Shown piece by piece: positions 1-5,364 of a DNA stretch of 5,884 nucleotides. Location: positions 1-5,884 of the forward strand of contig CAMLKY010000156.1 of the NCBI GenBank assembly GCA_946480545.1. Direction: 5' to 3'. The notes beneath the pieces are model-generated. The model did no database searches and was not told the DNA's origin. It was given only the letters and a program-made list of their open reading frames with translations. Position 1 is the first letter of the stretch, and every line of letters begins with the position of its first letter. Origin of the DNA: an uncultured Acidobacteriota bacterium (GTDB taxonomy: Bacteria; Acidobacteriota; Blastocatellia; Pyrinomonadales; Pyrinomonadaceae). Made by a program: the position numbers and the translations under genes.

Positions 1-1
1 C

Positions 2-136
2 AGAGCGGAAATGTATCCATCAGAGAGATTCGATACGCTAAGCTTGTGGGCGGAGAAACAGAGAAAATCTGAGCTTATCAAAACTAGTGATTATCGTGGA
101 TTGAGCCCATTTAATCAATCGGGGAAACCGATCTAG
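2..136 (+). CDS. possible C-terminal end of an unidentified protein (5' end outside window)
   Basis: One + strand frame is open from the window edge to a TAG at 134-136, giving 44 residues. The composition is protein-like: mixed charged and aromatic residues with a charged stretch WAEKQRKSELIK, then SDYRGLSPFNQ and a GKPI end. The other two forward frames stop at 70-72 and near 39. I do not recognise the family. The reading is so short that chance openness cannot be excluded. The repeat-rich spacer that begins just after 136 fits this being the true end of a gene. Confidence 0.4.
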   Translation, partial: RAEMYPSERFDTLSLWAEKQRKSELIKTSDYRGLSPFNQSGKPI

Positions 137-270
137 CGAGTCGGGCTTTCCTTTGCGATCTTAGCGAGCTCTGCGTGGGATCTGCTTTTTCACGCAGAGC
201 GCGCCAAGCTGGCGAAGGGTTGGGCCGCAACGGTTTCCCTCTCTGCGTCTCGGCGTCTCTGCGGTAGAAT
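131..270. repeat. dispersed CTCTGCG-type intergenic repeat with hairpins
   Basis: The non-coding stretch upstream of the first complete gene contains recurring CTTTGCG/CTCTGCG words near 151, 170, 241 and 256, and the inverse CGCAGAG near 194. GCTCTGCGTG (168-177) and CACGCAGAGC (191-200) form a perfect 10-bp stem with a 13-nt loop. A second small hairpin, CGCCA-AGC-TGGCG, lies at 202-214. The 10-mer ATCTAGCGAG at 131-140 recurs at 1177-1186, and related CTCTGCG words recur at 5317-5346, so these look like pieces of dispersed repeats. No T-run follows the stem, so it is not a standard intrinsic terminator. Confidence 0.55.
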
Positions 271-280
271 CACACACGTG
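265..280 (+). promoter_or_regulatory. putative -10 box for leaderless transcription of the YjbQ gene
   Basis: TAGAAT at 265-270 matches TATAAT at five of six positions and is followed by exactly 7 nt (CACACAC) and then the GTG start. There is no purine-rich Shine-Dalgarno sequence before the GTG. A -10 hexamer this close would put transcription start at or next to the start codon. No convincing -35 is visible. The same arrangement occurs at 5349-5364. Confidence 0.4.
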
Positions 281-667
281 GAAAATATCACTGTACGCTC
301 CAACAAACGCGAGGAGATGATCGACATTACTGCCGATGTCGAGAAGCTGATCCCGAAAGATTCGGATGGCATTTGCGTCTGCTTTACACAGCACACGACG
401 TGCGGGATGACGATCAATGAGAACGCCGATCCGGACGTGCAATCTGACATGCTCGGATTCCTGAAACGCCTGATCCCGCAGTATGAGCCGAACTTCAAAC
501 ATTTCGAACACAACTCGGATGCTCACATCAAATCGTCGCTTGTCGGCTCGAGCGTCACGGTCCCAATCAAGAACGGAAAGCTCCTCCTGGGTCGCTGGCA
601 GGCGATCTATTTATGCGAATTCGACGGCCCGCGAGAAAGGAAGGTGATTATCCAGTGGATAGTTTGA
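278..667 (+). CDS. YjbQ/UPF0047 family protein
   Basis: A 129-residue protein of the YjbQ (UPF0047) family, small single-domain proteins that form compact trimers. Some members show weak thiamine-phosphate synthase activity, hence the common label 'secondary thiamine-phosphate synthase enzyme', but the physiological role is unsettled. The family signatures are clear: FTQHTTCGMTINENADPDV at residues 36-54, HNSDAHIKSSLVG at 78-90 and LGRWQAIYLCEFDGPRERKV at 104-123. These carry the conserved His, Glu, Asp and Arg residues of the putative active site. The GTG at 278 is the best start because the N-terminus then begins with the usual first beta strand. It lacks a Shine-Dalgarno sequence but has a -10-like box 7 nt upstream. 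The last four residues (QWIV) and the stop are encoded inside a fold-back repeat, so the native C-terminus was probably trimmed or replaced without touching the core. Confidence 0.93.
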   Translation: MENITVRSNKREEMIDITADVEKLIPKDSDGICVCFTQHTTCGMTINENADPDVQSDMLGFLKRLIPQYEPNFKHFEHNSDAHIKSSLVGSSVTVPIKNGKLLLGRWQAIYLCEFDGPRERKVIIQWIV

Positions 668-723
668 AGTGACAAGTTGATAGTTGAAGAAACTATCCAC
701 TTGCAACTTGTAACTATCCACTG
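653..723. repeat. 71-bp fold-back repeat (33-bp inverted repeat)
   Basis: The arms at 653-685 and 691-723 are reverse complements at 28 of 33 positions, around a 5-nt loop (686-690). The outer 12 bp (CAGTGGATAGTT / AACTATCCACTG) match perfectly. The sequence is built from GATAGTT and CAAGTTG words. The left arm overlaps the end of the YjbQ gene and supplies its TGA at 665-667; the right arm ends 13 nt before the DUF3052 start. It has no T-tract, so it is not a classical terminator, although the hairpin could affect mRNA ends or stability. It resembles dispersed GATAGTT repeats in environmental genomes, but copy number cannot be judged from this window. Confidence 0.8.
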
Positions 724-736
724 AAGAATACACGCC

Positions 737-1150
737 ATGACCGCCGGATATTCAGGAACGCCACTAGCAAAGAAGCTCGGAATCAAAGAGGGCTTCACGA
801 TTCTCCCGATCGACGCCCCGGACAATTACCGCGAGTTGATAGAACCTCTGCCTGCGAATGTGAAGATCGCCGGGAAAACTTCGTCCGGTCTCGACTTTAT
901 CCACTTCTTCACGAACTCTCGCGACGACCTTTTTCGCGGCCTCGCGGAGTATCGAGATCTGATCCGTCAGGACGGAACGATCTGGGTCTCATGGTACAAA
1001 AAGTCGGCGAAGCTACCGACCGAGATCACCGAGGACACCATCCGCGACGCCGCCCTGCCGCTCGGTCTCGTCGATGTGAAAGTCTGTGCGGTCGACGATA
1101 AATGGTCGGGGTTGAAGTTGGTGATCAGGAAAGAGAATCGGACGTCGTAG
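737..1150 (+). CDS. DUF3052 family protein
   Basis: A 137-residue soluble protein matching the DUF3052 family, whose biochemical function is unknown. Recognisable parts are the N-terminal AGYSGTPLAKKLGIKEG (residues 3-19), the central LDFIHFFTNSRDDL (52-65), and the strand-rich GTIWVSWYKKSAKLPTEITEDTIR (80-103), followed by a C-terminal LGLVDVKVCAVDDKWSGLKLVIRK section (109-132). Proteins of this kind often end in such a 'W-SGLKLV-R' strand. The ATG is placed by the conserved N-terminus. The upstream sequence is the fold-back repeat, and no clear Shine-Dalgarno is present. A weak -10-like AAGAAT lies at 724-729, again 7 nt before the start. The length agrees with the family. There are no signal peptide or membrane segments. 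Confidence 0.87.
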   Translation: MTAGYSGTPLAKKLGIKEGFTILPIDAPDNYRELIEPLPANVKIAGKTSSGLDFIHFFTNSRDDLFRGLAEYRDLIRQDGTIWVSWYKKSAKLPTEITEDTIRDAALPLGLVDVKVCAVDDKWSGLKLVIRKENRTS

Positions 1151-1153
1151 TCT

Positions 1154-1217
1154 ATCGAGTCTGTTTGGTCCAGCGAATCTAGCGAGACTCGAAAGACTCC
1201 AGCAAATCGAGTATAAT
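1154..1217 (+). promoter_or_regulatory. candidate sigma70-type promoter for the YdeI-like gene, within repeat-like DNA
   Basis: A perfect TATAAT lies at 1212-1217. At 17-bp spacing, TCGAAA (1189-1194) matches TTGACA at four of six positions. This would start transcription near 1224, about 25 nt before the ATG at 1249. The DNA upstream has an inverted pair, CGAGTCT (1156-1162) and AGACTCG (1185-1191), and the 10-mer ATCTAGCGAG (1177-1186) also found at 131-140, so the promoter may be embedded in a dispersed repeat. Confidence 0.45.
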
Positions 1218-1233
1218 CTCGTCACTCAAATCC

Positions 1234-1240
1234 AAGGAGA
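1234..1240 (+). promoter_or_regulatory. Shine-Dalgarno site of the YdeI-like gene
   Basis: AAGGAGA lies 8 nt before the ATG at 1249. It fixes this start and contrasts with the genes here that have no Shine-Dalgarno sequence. Confidence 0.75.
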
Positions 1241-1248
1241 TCACATCC

Positions 1249-1848
1249 ATGCCTACCGTCGATCCCAGAGTTGACGCCTATATCGAGAAGTCTGCCGATT
1301 TCGCAAAACCGATCCTAAACCACATTCGAAAGCTCGTGCATAAGGCCTGCCCGGAGATCCAGGAGACGATGAAATGGAGCTTTCCGCACTTTGATCACAA
1401 GGGCACCGTGTGCAGCATGGCCTCATTCAAGCAGCATTGTGCGCTGGGATTTTGGAAGCAGTCACTCCTCGAACAGAGTGCGTTTCCAGCGGAGAAGACC
1501 GCCATGGGAAGCTTTGGGCGGATCACTTCCGTAAAGGAACTGCCTTCCGATAAGGTGATGATCAGCCTGATCAAACAAGCGGTCGAGCTAAATGAAAGGG
1601 GTGTGAAGGTGGCAAAGAAGCCGGTCGAGAGAACCGAGCTCGTGATCCCGAATGATCTGACGTCGGCCCTTTCGAAGAATAAGATCGCGAAATCGACCTT
1701 CGACAAATTCAGCTATAGCCATAAGAAGGAGTACGTGATGTGGATCGAGGAGGCGAAAACCGAACCGACCCGGAACAAGCGGCTCGCGACGACCGTCGAA
1801 TGGCTGTCAGAGGGAAAGAGCAAGAATTGGAAATACGAAAAGTGTTAG
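1249..1848 (+). CDS. DUF1801 / YdeI-OmpD-associated (OmdA) family protein
   Basis: A 199-residue cytosolic protein with two parts. Residues about 18-115 match DUF1801, a YdhG/frataxin-like fold, with IRKLVHKACPEIQETMKWSFPHF and GFWK as the recognisable stretch. Residues about 135-194 match the OmdA/YdeI C-terminal domain ('bacteriocin-protection, YdeI or OmpD-associated'), with FDKFSYSHKKEYVMWIEEAK and a TRNKRLATTVEWLSEGKSKNWKYEK end that is highly typical. In enterobacteria the family name derives from YdeI/OmdA, linked to polymyxin or bacteriocin resistance and to OmpD. The molecular activity is not established and cannot be inferred here. The length is normal for the two-domain form. A strong Shine-Dalgarno and a TATAAT box upstream suggest its own promoter. 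The VOC gene follows after 48 bp and may be co-transcribed. Confidence 0.9.
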   Translation: MPTVDPRVDAYIEKSADFAKPILNHIRKLVHKACPEIQETMKWSFPHFDHKGTVCSMASFKQHCALGFWKQSLLEQSAFPAEKTAMGSFGRITSVKELPSDKVMISLIKQAVELNERGVKVAKKPVERTELVIPNDLTSALSKNKIAKSTFDKFSYSHKKEYVMWIEEAKTEPTRNKRLATTVEWLSEGKSKNWKYEKC

Positions 1849-1882
1849 TCGCTGGCAAAGTGCAAGCAGGGTAAAAATAAAT

Positions 1883-1890
1883 AAAGGAGT
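1883..1890 (+). promoter_or_regulatory. Shine-Dalgarno site of the VOC gene
   Basis: AAAGGAGT lies 6 nt before the ATG at 1897 in an A-rich leader. It confirms the start and predicts efficient initiation. Confidence 0.8.
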
Positions 1891-1896
1891 AACAAA

Positions 1897-2328
1897 ATGA
1901 TCGGAGTACAACCCTATCTCAGTTTCAACGGCAATTGCGAGGAGGCAATCAACTTTTACAAAGATGTGCTTGGCGGCGAGATTCTCTACATCCAGCGTTA
2001 CGGCGAATCGCCAATGAAGGGTATGGGCGATGATAATAACGTCATGCACTGCACCCTGAAGATCGGCGACACGCACATCATGGCGTGTGACAATCCCGAG
2101 GGCCAGCCTGCAAGCGTGGGCAGCAACATTTCGCTCGCTATCGGATCGAACGACCCGGCGGGCGCCGAATCGATGTTCAACAAGATGGCCGACGGTGGTA
2201 ATGTCACGATGCCGATGCAGCAGACCTTCTGGGCGGAGCGTTTCGGAATGCTGACGGATAAGTACGGCATTAACTGGATGTTCAATTGCGACAAACCGGA
2301 AAGCGATCACGCACAGGCGACCGCTTAG
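1897..2328 (+). CDS. PhnB-like VOC (glyoxalase/dioxygenase superfamily) protein
   Basis: A 143-residue vicinal-oxygen-chelate fold protein of the PhnB / '3-demethylubiquinone methyltransferase-like' subgroup. The first beta-alpha-beta unit carries PYLSFNGNCEEAINFYKDVL (residues 6-25). The middle has MHCTLKIGDTHIMACD (50-65). The C-terminal module ends with FWAERFGMLTDKYGINWMFN (111-130), the hallmark end of this subgroup. VOC enzymes use paired beta-alpha-beta-beta-beta modules to form a metal site, but many PhnB-like members have no known substrate, and PhnB itself has no proven role in phosphonate use. A catalytic assignment would be guesswork. The length is normal, and the last dozen residues (DKPESDHAQATA) are a polar tail. 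It sits 48 bp after the YdeI-like gene, so the two may form a short operon. A repeat element starts right after the stop. Confidence 0.93.
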   Translation: MIGVQPYLSFNGNCEEAINFYKDVLGGEILYIQRYGESPMKGMGDDNNVMHCTLKIGDTHIMACDNPEGQPASVGSNISLAIGSNDPAGAESMFNKMADGGNVTMPMQQTFWAERFGMLTDKYGINWMFNCDKPESDHAQATA

Positions 2329-2331
2329 GAG

Positions 2332-2488
2332 AATTGCGATTTTCGATTTGCGATTTGCGATCTTCGTGAAGTTCCGCTAGTTCGTGTGACTGGTGGGTCC
2401 AAACTTTGCGGTTTCTCCACCCTCAGCGCACTTAAGAGACGAAGCGACACGAAGATCGCAAATCGAAAATCGAAAATCGCAAATCAAT
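2332..2488. repeat. inverted repeat of 7-bp tandem units filling the VOC-ATPase spacer
   Basis: The arms at 2336-2368 and 2448-2480 are reverse complements at 32 of 33 positions, separated by 79 nt. Each arm contains a 7-bp tandem array. On the left it is TGCGATT/TTCGATT-type units at 2335-2362. On the right it is AATCGAA/AATCGCA-type units at 2454-2481, trailing off at 2488. The element begins 3 nt after the VOC stop and ends a few nt before the ATPase ATG, so it occupies the whole spacer and leaves no Shine-Dalgarno for the ATPase gene. It looks like a dispersed fold-back repeat. No transposase is associated with it. Confidence 0.8.
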
Positions 2489-2494
2489 TTGCAT

Positions 2495-3973
2495 ATGACC
2501 GAACCAATACTCGTAGCAAAAAACGACAAGGCCGAATTTCATCTGCTGCCTCAAATGGCTAACCGCCATGGCGTGATCACCGGAGCGACCGGCACCGGAA
2601 AGACCGTCACGCTGCAGAGACTCGCCGAGAATTTTAGTCAGCGCGGCGTGCCGGTCTTTATGGCCGACGTGAAGGGAGACCTTACCGGTGTGAGCCAGGC
2701 GGGATCGATGACCGGAAAGATCGGCGAGCGACTCACCGCCCTCGGTATGACCGATGTGAAATTCGAAGGCTCGCCCGTCACCCTCTGGGATGTTTTCGGA
2801 AAACAAGGGCATCCGCTCCGGGCAACTGTGTCGGAGATGGGTCCGCTCCTGATCTCTCGTATTCTGCAGTTGAACGACACCCAGGAAGGCGTACTCACGC
2901 TTGCATTCAAAGTAGCCGATGATAACGGATGGCTGCTTCTGGATCTGAAAGACCTCAGGTCGTTGCTGCAGTTCGTCGGTGAAACGCGGACGAGTTCACG
3001 ATGCAGTACGGCAACGTGTCGAAGGCGACGATCGGGGCTATCCAGCGCGGTCTCCTGCAGTTGGAGCAGCAGGGCGCGGCGCAGTTCTTTGGTGAGCCGG
3101 CCGTGAAGCTCGAGGATTTTATTCAGACGCTCTCGGGTCGCGGAGTCTTGAACCTGCTCGCCGCGGACGATCTGATCAACTCGCCGAAACTGTATTCGAC
3201 GTTCTTGCTGTGGCTGCTTTCGGAGTTGTTCGAGATGCTGCCCGAGGCCGGTGACCTCGACAAACCGAAACTCGTGTTCTTCTTTGACGAGGCTCATCTT
3301 CTTTTCAACGATGCGGCTCATCCGCTCAAAAGGTGTCGGTGTTTATTTCGTTACCCAGAGCCCGGCCGACATTCCCGACAAGGTTCTTGCGCAGCTCGGC
3401 AACCGGGTGCAGCACGCGCTCAGGGCATATACACCGAAGGAGCAGGAGGCTGTCAGCGTCGCTGCAAAGAGCTTTCGCGAGAATCCGGAGCTGGACACGG
3501 TCAAAACGATCTCCGAGCTTGGGGTTGGCGAAGTCCTTATTTCAACACTGGATCACAAAGGCGTGCCGACAGTCGTCGACCGTGCATTTGTCGTTCCCCC
3601 GTTAAGTCAGATCGGGCCCGTGACGCCTGACGTGCGAGCGCAACTGATCAACGATTCGCTGGTCGCGGGGCAGTATGAACAGACGGTCGATCGCGAGTCG
3701 GCCTTTGAGATCTTGTCCAAGCGCGCCGAAGAAAAGGCTACCGCGGCCGTGGAGGCAAAAGCCATCGACGACGCCGAAAAAGAAGCTGAGAAGCAGGCAA
3801 AGGCGGAGCGGGCCGCGGCGAGACAACCCGATACGCTCGCGGAATCGATCACAAAGAGCGTGGTGCGTTCAGCCAGCAGCTCGATCGGCCGTTCGATCGG
3901 AACCCAGATCGTTCGAGGCGTACTCGGCGGAATCTTCGGCGGCGGCAAAAAGTCGAAGAGCAGTTGGTTCTAA
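2495..3973 (+). pseudogene. HerA-like DUF853 (YjgR-type) ATPase, disrupted by a 1-nt frameshift and a short deletion
   Basis: The whole DUF853 family protein can be rebuilt from three readings: 2495 to about 2983, about 2986 to 3313, and 3314-3973. These are P-loop ATPases related to HerA/FtsK; the cellular role is poorly defined. Walker A is GATGTGKT (residues 30-37), followed by a [10 protein letters not shown] strand. Walker B is FFFDEAH, with GAC-GAG-GCT-CAT at 3286-3297. [29 protein letters not shown] and the conserved SQIGPVTP follow. The C-terminus is a charged Ala/Glu/Lys-rich helix, then a Gly-rich GGIFGGGKK end. Near 2982, GAAACG appears to have lost one A: GAA-AAC-GCG-GAC-GAG-TTC restores ENADEF and the correct frame. 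Near 3312, about 12 residues expected between NDA and RLIRSKG are absent and the frame shifts back. ATG 2495 is chosen because the upstream in-frame extension from GTG 2393 is repeat-encoded. There is no Shine-Dalgarno. The flanking frames are clean, so decay is recent or these are assembly errors. Confidence 0.85.
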
Positions 3974-4239
3974 GTCATGCGGAATGTGGTTGCGGTTGCA
4001 GAAACTCCCCTCCTTCTAAAGGAGGGGAAGTCATCGGCCGAGAGGCCGATGACGGGGTGGTCAATCAGCCGGTAGGCTGACATTCGTCCAACTTTAGAGG
4101 CCACCGTCGCTGTCTACTCGCGGTCGATTACCACTGTCATCCGCTGCGCCGCAGATGACCTCCCTCCTTCTAAAGGATGGGAACTCCTGTGGACGCCGCC
4201 TCGCGTAGTTTTTAGAAGGACTGGCTGAACCTGGCAAAT
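3974..4239. other. 266-bp spacer without genes
   Basis: I see no coding frame here. Its content is the palindromic element at 4007-4183, plus a short tail (4184-4239) leading to the Asp-box gene. In the tail, AGAAGGA at 4214-4220 is a Shine-Dalgarno-like word, but it lies about 19 nt from the ATG, further than usual. No T-tracted terminator and no clear promoter were found. Confidence 0.6.
4007..4183. repeat. head-to-head pair of two-hairpin repeat units
   Basis: Hairpin 1 is CCCCTCCTT-CTA-AAGGAGGGG (4007-4027, 9-bp stem). Hairpin 2 is GTCATCGGCC-GAGA-GGCCGATGAC (4030-4053, 10-bp stem). GGGGTGGT follows, then a small hairpin TCAGCC-GGTA-GGCTGA (4065-4080). The same unit returns in opposite orientation at 4128-4183: ACCACT, then an imperfect GTCAT...ATGAC hairpin (4136-4159), then the CCCTCC/GGATGGG hairpin. 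The 22-mers at 4008-4029 and 4162-4183 differ at one base. The whole is therefore a fold-back element of about 177 bp with self-palindromic ends. The GTCAT/ATGAC frame is kept while the enclosed stem differs. It resembles dispersed intergenic elements of environmental genomes and carries no transposase. Confidence 0.75.
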
Positions 4240-5310
4240 ATGGTAAATCCCGAATTACTTCTCCTGATCGGTACCGCTAAGGGACTTTTCATCCTTCGCG
4301 GAACACATGGCAAATGGTCGATAGACGGCCCGCACTTTCCCGGTCTCGCGGTTTATTCGGCGTTCTTTGACCAGCGGAAAAAACGAAATGAGATGTGGGC
4401 GGCTCCCGCGAGCTGGCACTTCGGAGCCGAGCTCTGCAAGAGCACTGACATGGGCAAGACGTGGGATCAGCCCGAGAATCGTCGGATCAAAATGCCGAAG
4501 CCGACTAAGAAGTCTCTCGAGAACATCTGGCAGATCGCACCCGGCGGCAGTGACGATTCACTTTATGTCGGCGTCGCCCCGGCGGCGCTTTTCGAATCAC
4601 ACGATGGCGGCGAAACCTGGGCATTGAATAAGGGACTTTGGAATCATCCGCATCGAAAGAAATGGCAGCCGGGATTCGGTGGTCTGTGTCTGCACACCAT
4701 CGTCACAGACAAAAAGAAGCCGGACGACATCAAGATCGCGATCTCGACCGGCGGCGTCTACCAGTCGGCCGATGGCGGCAAGAACTGGCAGGTGACGAAC
4801 AGCGGCGTGAAAGCATACTTCCTCCCGAACCCGTATCCCGAGTTCGGACAGTGCGTGCACAAGATCGCGCGTCATCCTCGAAAGAAGGACACATTCTTTC
4901 TCCAGAACCATCATGGTGTCTACCGGAGTCGCGATGGGGCAACGACGTGGCAGGAGATCGAAGATGGCTTGCCATCGAACTTTGGATTTGGTCTGACGGT
5001 CAGCGATGCGGGGTCGGTATTCATCGTGCCGCTCGACTCTGACGGCAAGCGTTTCACTTGCGAAGGCAAGCTCCGCGTTTATCGAAGCCGTGACGATGGA
5101 AAATCATGGCAGCCGCTCACAAAGGGTCTGCCGCAAAAGAACGCGTACGAGGTGATACTTCGCGATGCGGTCGGCTCTACCGGAAACAACATCTTTTTCG
5201 GGACGAAGAACGGCAAACTGTTCGGCTCGGCGGATGACGGCGATTCATGGAAGTTGATCGAGGGCTCGCTGCCGGAGATCTGTTGTGTGAAAGCCTATAC
5301 ATTGAAATAG
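4240..5310 (+). CDS. Asp-box (BNR) repeat beta-propeller protein, sialidase/VPS10-like
   Basis: A 356-residue protein with six Asp-box motifs of the S-x-D-x-G-x-(T/S/N)-W type: STDMGKTW (68-75), SHDGGETW (120-127), SADGGKNW (176-183), SRDGATTW (230-237), SRDDGKSW (283-290) and SADDGDSW (330-337). The spacing of about 47-56 residues indicates a six- or seven-bladed beta-propeller, as in BNR/sialidase-like and VPS10-sortilin domains. Such proteins are often annotated as exo-alpha-sialidase or glycosyl hydrolase. The catalytic sialidase Arg triad and FRIP motif are not evident, so that enzymatic label is not supported. I see no signal peptide: the N-terminus MVNPELLLLIGTAKGLFIL is the first blade strand, so a cytoplasmic protein is likely. 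One Asp box, SRDGATTW, has Ala where the conserved Gly usually sits. The MoaD-like gene starts 51 bp downstream and may be its functional partner. Confidence 0.88.
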   Translation: MVNPELLLLIGTAKGLFILRGTHGKWSIDGPHFPGLAVYSAFFDQRKKRNEMWAAPASWHFGAELCKSTDMGKTWDQPENRRIKMPKPTKKSLENIWQIAPGGSDDSLYVGVAPAALFESHDGGETWALNKGLWNHPHRKKWQPGFGGLCLHTIVTDKKKPDDIKIAISTGGVYQSADGGKNWQVTNSGVKAYFLPNPYPEFGQCVHKIARHPRKKDTFFLQNHHGVYRSRDGATTWQEIEDGLPSNFGFGLTVSDAGSVFIVPLDSDGKRFTCEGKLRVYRSRDDGKSWQPLTKGLPQKNAYEVILRDAVGSTGNNIFFGTKNGKLFGSADDGDSWKLIEGSLPEICCVKAYTLK

Positions 5311-5316
5311 TTCTCG

Positions 5317-5346
5317 TTCTCTGCGAACTCCGCGAGCTTTGCGTGA
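5317..5346. repeat. short CTCTGCG/CTTTGCG-type repeat
   Basis: The 51-bp gap after the Asp-box gene contains CTCTGCG, CTCCGCGAG and CTTTGCG words, like the spacer upstream of 278. In both places the words end just before a -10-like hexamer and a GTG start. Confidence 0.5.
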
Positions 5347-5348
5347 GA

Positions 5349-5364
5349 TAAGATTCGAGTCGTG
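5349..5364 (+). promoter_or_regulatory. putative -10 box for leaderless transcription of the MoaD-like gene
   Basis: TAAGAT (5349-5354) fits TANNNT and matches TATAAT at four of six positions. It lies exactly 7 nt before GTG 5362, the same distance as TAGAAT before GTG 278. No Shine-Dalgarno is present. A good -35 is not seen, so this is suggestive only. Confidence 0.35.

Noticed and set aside
168..200. Intrinsic terminator hairpin
   Set aside because: The 10-bp stem is good, but the T-run is in the loop, not after the stem, and the sequence is part of a CTCTGCG repeat.
161..526. Reverse-strand open frames opposite the YjbQ gene (161-526 and 190-513)
   Set aside because: They lie antisense to a clear YjbQ gene, show no family motifs, and extend into repeat DNA. 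They are by-products of its codon use.
1807..2310. Reverse-strand 167-codon frame opposite the VOC gene
   Set aside because: It spans a spacer and a well-conserved PhnB-like gene on the other strand, with a composition typical of an antisense shadow.
2335..2488. Possible CRISPR-like array
   Set aside because: The units are 7 bp, contiguous and arranged as inverted arms, with no unique spacers of constant length and no cas genes.
2393..2494. N-terminal extension of the ATPase from GTG 2393
   Set aside because: The added residues are translated repeat sequence. The family N-terminus starts at ATG 2495.
2638..3321. Reverse-strand 227-codon frame opposite the ATPase gene
   Set aside because: It stays open across both ATPase lesions, but the + strand has unmistakable DUF853 motifs there and the reverse product has no recognisable features.
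2975..3330. Programmed ribosomal frameshift in the ATPase gene
   Set aside because: The second junction also lacks about 12 conserved residues, which frameshifting cannot explain. Deletion or assembly error is simpler.
3675..4019. Forward overlapping frames at 3333-3605 and 3675-4019
   Set aside because: They are Arg/Ser-rich off-frame readings of the ATPase C-terminal segment.
4240..5310. Sialidase enzyme annotation for the Asp-box protein
   Set aside because: Asp boxes are structural. No FRIP motif or catalytic Arg triad is evident, and no signal peptide is present.
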